A DNA stretch of 22,617 nucleotides from a virus, in IMG/VR virus record IMGVR_UViG_3300035670_001320, positions 1-22,617 of that record. One strand, given 5' to 3'. The notes under the pieces are model-generated. The model was not told where the DNA came from. It worked only from the letters and a program-made list of their open reading frames with translations, and searched no databases. Both the position numbers and the translations under genes were made by a program. Each line of letters starts with the position of its first letter. Position 1 is the first letter of the stretch. Below are positions 20,395 to 22,617 of the stretch, piece after piece.

Positions 20395-20583
20395 ATGGGG
20401 AGCCCTGCGCTCGCGAACTGGGGTGCGCTTCAGGAAGCGCTGAGAGAAGTGTCCGAAGAGGAATGTTGGCGGCTGCTGACTGAAGAGAAGGCTGTGAAGA
20501 ACCGTGTGCAATTCCTCCTTAGAATCTATGGCCGTGCGAACAGGCTGCGCACCGAGCGCGAACGTCGCGAATTGATGGGGTGA
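20395..20583 (+). CDS. Small helical protein upstream of the polymerase (62 aa)
   Basis: A 62-aa helical protein (ALANWGALQEALREVSEEECWRLLTEEKAVKNRVQFLLRIYGRANRLRTERERRELMG) with the 'L...d..ecw.LL..E...rR..fl.Riy.R.nklR...ER..L' pattern seen in many small phage proteins of unknown role. The start at 20395 is preferred because GGAGG lies five nt upstream. An ATG at 20383 has no SD and would consume the SD itself. It lies 3 nt before the polymerase ATG. Confidence 0.68.
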   Translation: MGSPALANWGALQEALREVSEEECWRLLTEEKAVKNRVQFLLRIYGRANRLRTERERRELMG

Positions 20584-20586
20584 GAG

Positions 20587-22443
20587 ATGGCTATTCCGAA
20601 ACCAATCGTCATCGACTTCGAGACCGAGGGAATCCAGGGAAGGCCTCTCTACCCACCGAAGCCCGTCGGGTTCAGCATCAAGCGACCGAGCGATCGTCGC
20701 TCTCAGTATTTCGCCTGGGGCCACCCCACCGGAAACAACTGCGACTTCGGGAAGGCCAAGCAGGTTCTCCGCGATGCGTGGACCAGCGGACAGCCGCTGC
20801 TCTTCCACAACGCCAAGTTCGACGTTGACGTCGCCGAGACCCACATGGGCATGCCGCGGATTGACTGGCGGTTGATCCACGACACCCTCTACCTGCTGTT
20901 CCTTCACGACCCCCACGCGACGAGCCTCAGCCTGAAGCCGGCAGCTGAGCGCCTTCTGGGCATGGCTCCGGAAGAGTGCGATGCTGTCCGTGATTGGCTT
21001 GTCGACCAGAAGATCTGCAAGAAGAACGAGCGCGGTTGGGGAGCCAACATCTGTCTGGCGCCTGGTGATCTCGTCGGGAAGTATGCTGACGGCGACGTCA
21101 TCCGCACCGACAAGATGTTCAAGATGCTCTGGAAGGACATCTACGATCGCGACATGGTCGAAGCCTACGACCGTGAACGACAGCTAATGCCGCTCCTTCT
21201 CGATAATGAGCGCGGGGGTGTCCGCGTTGACATGAAGTCTCTTCGTGAGGATCTCGCGACCTACACTGCTTCGATGGAACTGGCTGACATCTGGCTTCGG
21301 AAGCGGCTCAAGGCCAAGGACCTCAACATCGACTCCGACGAAGACCTCGCCGATGCGCTGGAGAAGGCCGGAGTCGTCACCCAGTGGACACTCACAGCGA
21401 CAGGCCAGCGTAGTGTCGCGAAGAAGAACCTGACGCCTGACATGTTCGAGGACCCCAAGGTCGCCCGAGCACTCGGATACCGCAACCGTCTCGCCACCTG
21501 CCTGGGCACGTTCATCAAGCCCTGGCTGCTCGTCGCTGAGCGATCCAATGGCCTCATCTACACCAGCTGGAACCAGGTTCGTCAGAGTCACGGGAACGAC
21601 CAGTTTGCTGGTGCGCGAACGGGTCGTATGAGCAGCAACCCGAACTTCCAGAACATTCCCAAATCGTTCTACGACAAGGATGACGGATACGAGCATCCGA
21701 AGCACATCGCTGTCCCCGAGCTGCCGTTCATGCGCAAATACTTCCTCCCCGACAAGGGAGGCGTCTTCTGCCACCGCGATTACAACCAGCAGGAGCTCCG
21801 CATCCTGGCCCACTTCGAAGACGCGAGCCTCTGCGCAGCCTACAACGAGAACCCGCTCCTCGACGTTCACACCTTCGTTCAGACGGAGATTGAACGGCTC
21901 TTCGGTCTGAAGCTCGAGCGCCGACCTGTGAAGATCCTCAACTTCGGCATGATCTACGGCATGGGATTGGCCAAGCTGGCCATCGGTATCCACACCAGCG
22001 TCGAGGAGGCCAGGAAGATCAAGGATGCGCAGAGGAAGGCCATCCCCGGCCTCGCTGTCCTAGAGCGCACCATCAAGGAGCTGGGGAAGGCTGGTGAGCC
22101 CATCCACACCTGGGGTGGCCGGCAATACTACACTGAGCCGCCGAAGATCATCGATGGTCGGACGCAGACCTACGAATACAAGCTGCTCAACTACCTCATT
22201 CAAGGTTCCGCTGCCGACTGCACCAAGCAGGCCATCATCAACTACCACGAACTCAAGAAAGACAGCCGCCTCCTCACGACCGTGCACGACGAACTCAACA
22301 TCTCCGCTCCGAAGAGCGCGGTCAAGCAAGAGATGGCTCTTCTTCGCGAGGCAATGCAGTCTGTCAAGTTCGATGTTCCTATGCTCAGCGACGGGAAGGT
22401 CGGGCCGAATTGGGCGTCGCTGGAAAAGTTCAAGGAGAAGTGA
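20587..22443 (+). CDS. Family A DNA polymerase with 3'-5' exonuclease
   Basis: A 618-aa replicative polymerase with no 5'-3' exonuclease domain. Exo I is D10-x-E12 (VIDFET), exo II is HNAKFDVD (74-81, D79) and exo III is Y166-x3-D170, so proofreading is intact. Template motif: ARTGRMSSNPNFQNIP (343-358). Palm motif A is D398-YNQQELR, motif B is R445-x3-K449-x7-Y457 with F453 at the position that decides dideoxynucleotide discrimination (Phe as in E. coli Pol I, unlike Tyr in T7), and motif C is H567-D-E569. YLIQGSAADCTKQAI (536-550) is also conserved. The SD is weak (GGGGTGAGAG). The motif A sequence differs from the usual DYSQIELR at two positions, as in many phages. Confidence 0.97.
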   Translation: MAIPKPIVIDFETEGIQGRPLYPPKPVGFSIKRPSDRRSQYFAWGHPTGNNCDFGKAKQVLRDAWTSGQPLLFHNAKFDVDVAETHMGMPRIDWRLIHDTLYLLFLHDPHATSLSLKPAAERLLGMAPEECDAVRDWLVDQKICKKNERGWGANICLAPGDLVGKYADGDVIRTDKMFKMLWKDIYDRDMVEAYDRERQLMPLLLDNERGGVRVDMKSLREDLATYTASMELADIWLRKRLKAKDLNIDSDEDLADALEKAGVVTQWTLTATGQRSVAKKNLTPDMFEDPKVARALGYRNRLATCLGTFIKPWLLVAERSNGLIYTSWNQVRQSHGNDQFAGARTGRMSSNPNFQNIPKSFYDKDDGYEHPKHIAVPELPFMRKYFLPDKGGVFCHRDYNQQELRILAHFEDASLCAAYNENPLLDVHTFVQTEIERLFGLKLERRPVKILNFGMIYGMGLAKLAIGIHTSVEEARKIKDAQRKAIPGLAVLERTIKELGKAGEPIHTWGGRQYYTEPPKIIDGRTQTYEYKLLNYLIQGSAADCTKQAIINYHELKKDSRLLTTVHDELNISAPKSAVKQEMALLREAMQSVKFDVPMLSDGKVGPNWASLEKFKEK

Positions 22444-22444
22444 C

Positions 22445-22617
22445 ATGTGGAACTGGGCACAACTTCACCCGTATCTCTTCACCATCCTCGGCCTCGCAAC
22501 GCCGATCACGGTTGGGTTGGTCATCCTGCTCTCTTTCTCAGGTGCGATCAAGGTCATCGAAGCCCGTCGCGCCGGCAAGAACATCTTCGAGTCCATTCTC
22601 GACCTCACGCGCTACGC
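22445..22617 (+). CDS. Partial small membrane protein (runs off the window)
   Basis: The ORF begins at ATG 22445 with AAGGAG ten nt upstream inside the polymerase end and continues past the last base. The readable 57 residues start MWNWAQLHPYLF, then a membrane helix (TILGLATPITVGLVILLSFSGAIKV, about 13-37), then a basic stretch EARRAGKNIFESILDLTRYA. It may be a single-span membrane protein with a cytoplasmic amphipathic tail. Too little is present to assign a function. Confidence 0.65.
   Translation, partial: MWNWAQLHPYLFTILGLATPITVGLVILLSFSGAIKVIEARRAGKNIFESILDLTRY

Noticed and set aside
20035-20916. 293-aa minus-strand open frame over the coiled-coil gene and polymerase start
   Set aside because: Leu/Val/Gly-rich shadow of Lys/Glu-rich coding sequence. 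No SD and no domain.
1-22617. CRISPR arrays, tRNA or rRNA genes, insertion sequences, integrase, diversity-generating retroelement
   Set aside because: I looked for regularly spaced repeats, cloverleaf patterns with CCA or TTC-loop signatures, transposase motifs and reverse transcriptase motifs, and saw none.

Overview
This window is a piece of a tailed double-stranded DNA bacteriophage or prophage genome. It is GC-rich and almost fully coding, with many 1-8 nt stop/start overlaps and purine-rich AAGGAGG-type ribosome binding sites. No integrase, transposase, lysogeny repressor, tRNA or rRNA gene was found. The host cannot be named from the sequence. SD-led translation and sigma70-like -35/-10 pairs point to a bacterium with standard signals, and the Mu-like head set is commonest in phages of Proteobacteria (family knowledge, not proof).

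Left arm (1-9892, minus strand): a packaging and virion operon read right to left. The order is terminase small subunit, terminase large subunit, an 88-aa protein, a Mu gp29-like portal, a MuF minor head protein with a C-terminal ADP-ribosyltransferase-like domain, a 40-aa ORF not obvious at first sight, prohead protease/scaffold, lambda D-like decoration protein, lambda E-like major capsid protein, Mu gp36-like connector, virion morphogenesis protein, Mu gp37-like tail terminator and major tail tube protein. A perfect GC-rich hairpin follows the tube gene. The parts mix Mu-type (portal, MuF, gp36, gpG, gp37) and lambda-type (D, E) proteins.

Centre (9893-10424): a 532-nt AT-rich divergent control region. 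It holds a good minus-strand promoter for the virion operon, two candidate plus-strand promoters, inverted repeats and a TTGCAC-containing motif.

Right arm (10425-22617, plus strand): early/replication genes. These are a possible ribbon-helix-helix regulator, a small putative DNA-binding protein, a TOPRIM primase/SF3-like helicase, a stand-alone TSCPD-domain protein, a membrane zinc-ribbon protein with a possible internal start, a J-domain zinc protein, several small ORFs, an ATP-dependent DNA ligase, a conserved coiled-coil protein, a four-Cys protein that may bind single-stranded DNA, more small ORFs, a family A DNA polymerase with 3'-5' exonuclease, and the start of a membrane protein. Two near-identical promoter cassettes (14314-14375 and 15203-15265) and an operator-like palindrome promoter (18222-18254) divide the arm into transcription units.

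How it fits together: the right arm would be expressed first and supplies priming/unwinding (11103), synthesis (20587), nick sealing (17334) and perhaps ssDNA protection (18846). The left arm then builds the head and tail connector and packages DNA. The most noteworthy points are the MuF-ADP-ribosyltransferase fusion with a small acidic ORF just downstream, and the repeated motifs CTTTTGCACTTTG and ATTACAC, which suggest a phage-encoded regulatory circuit.
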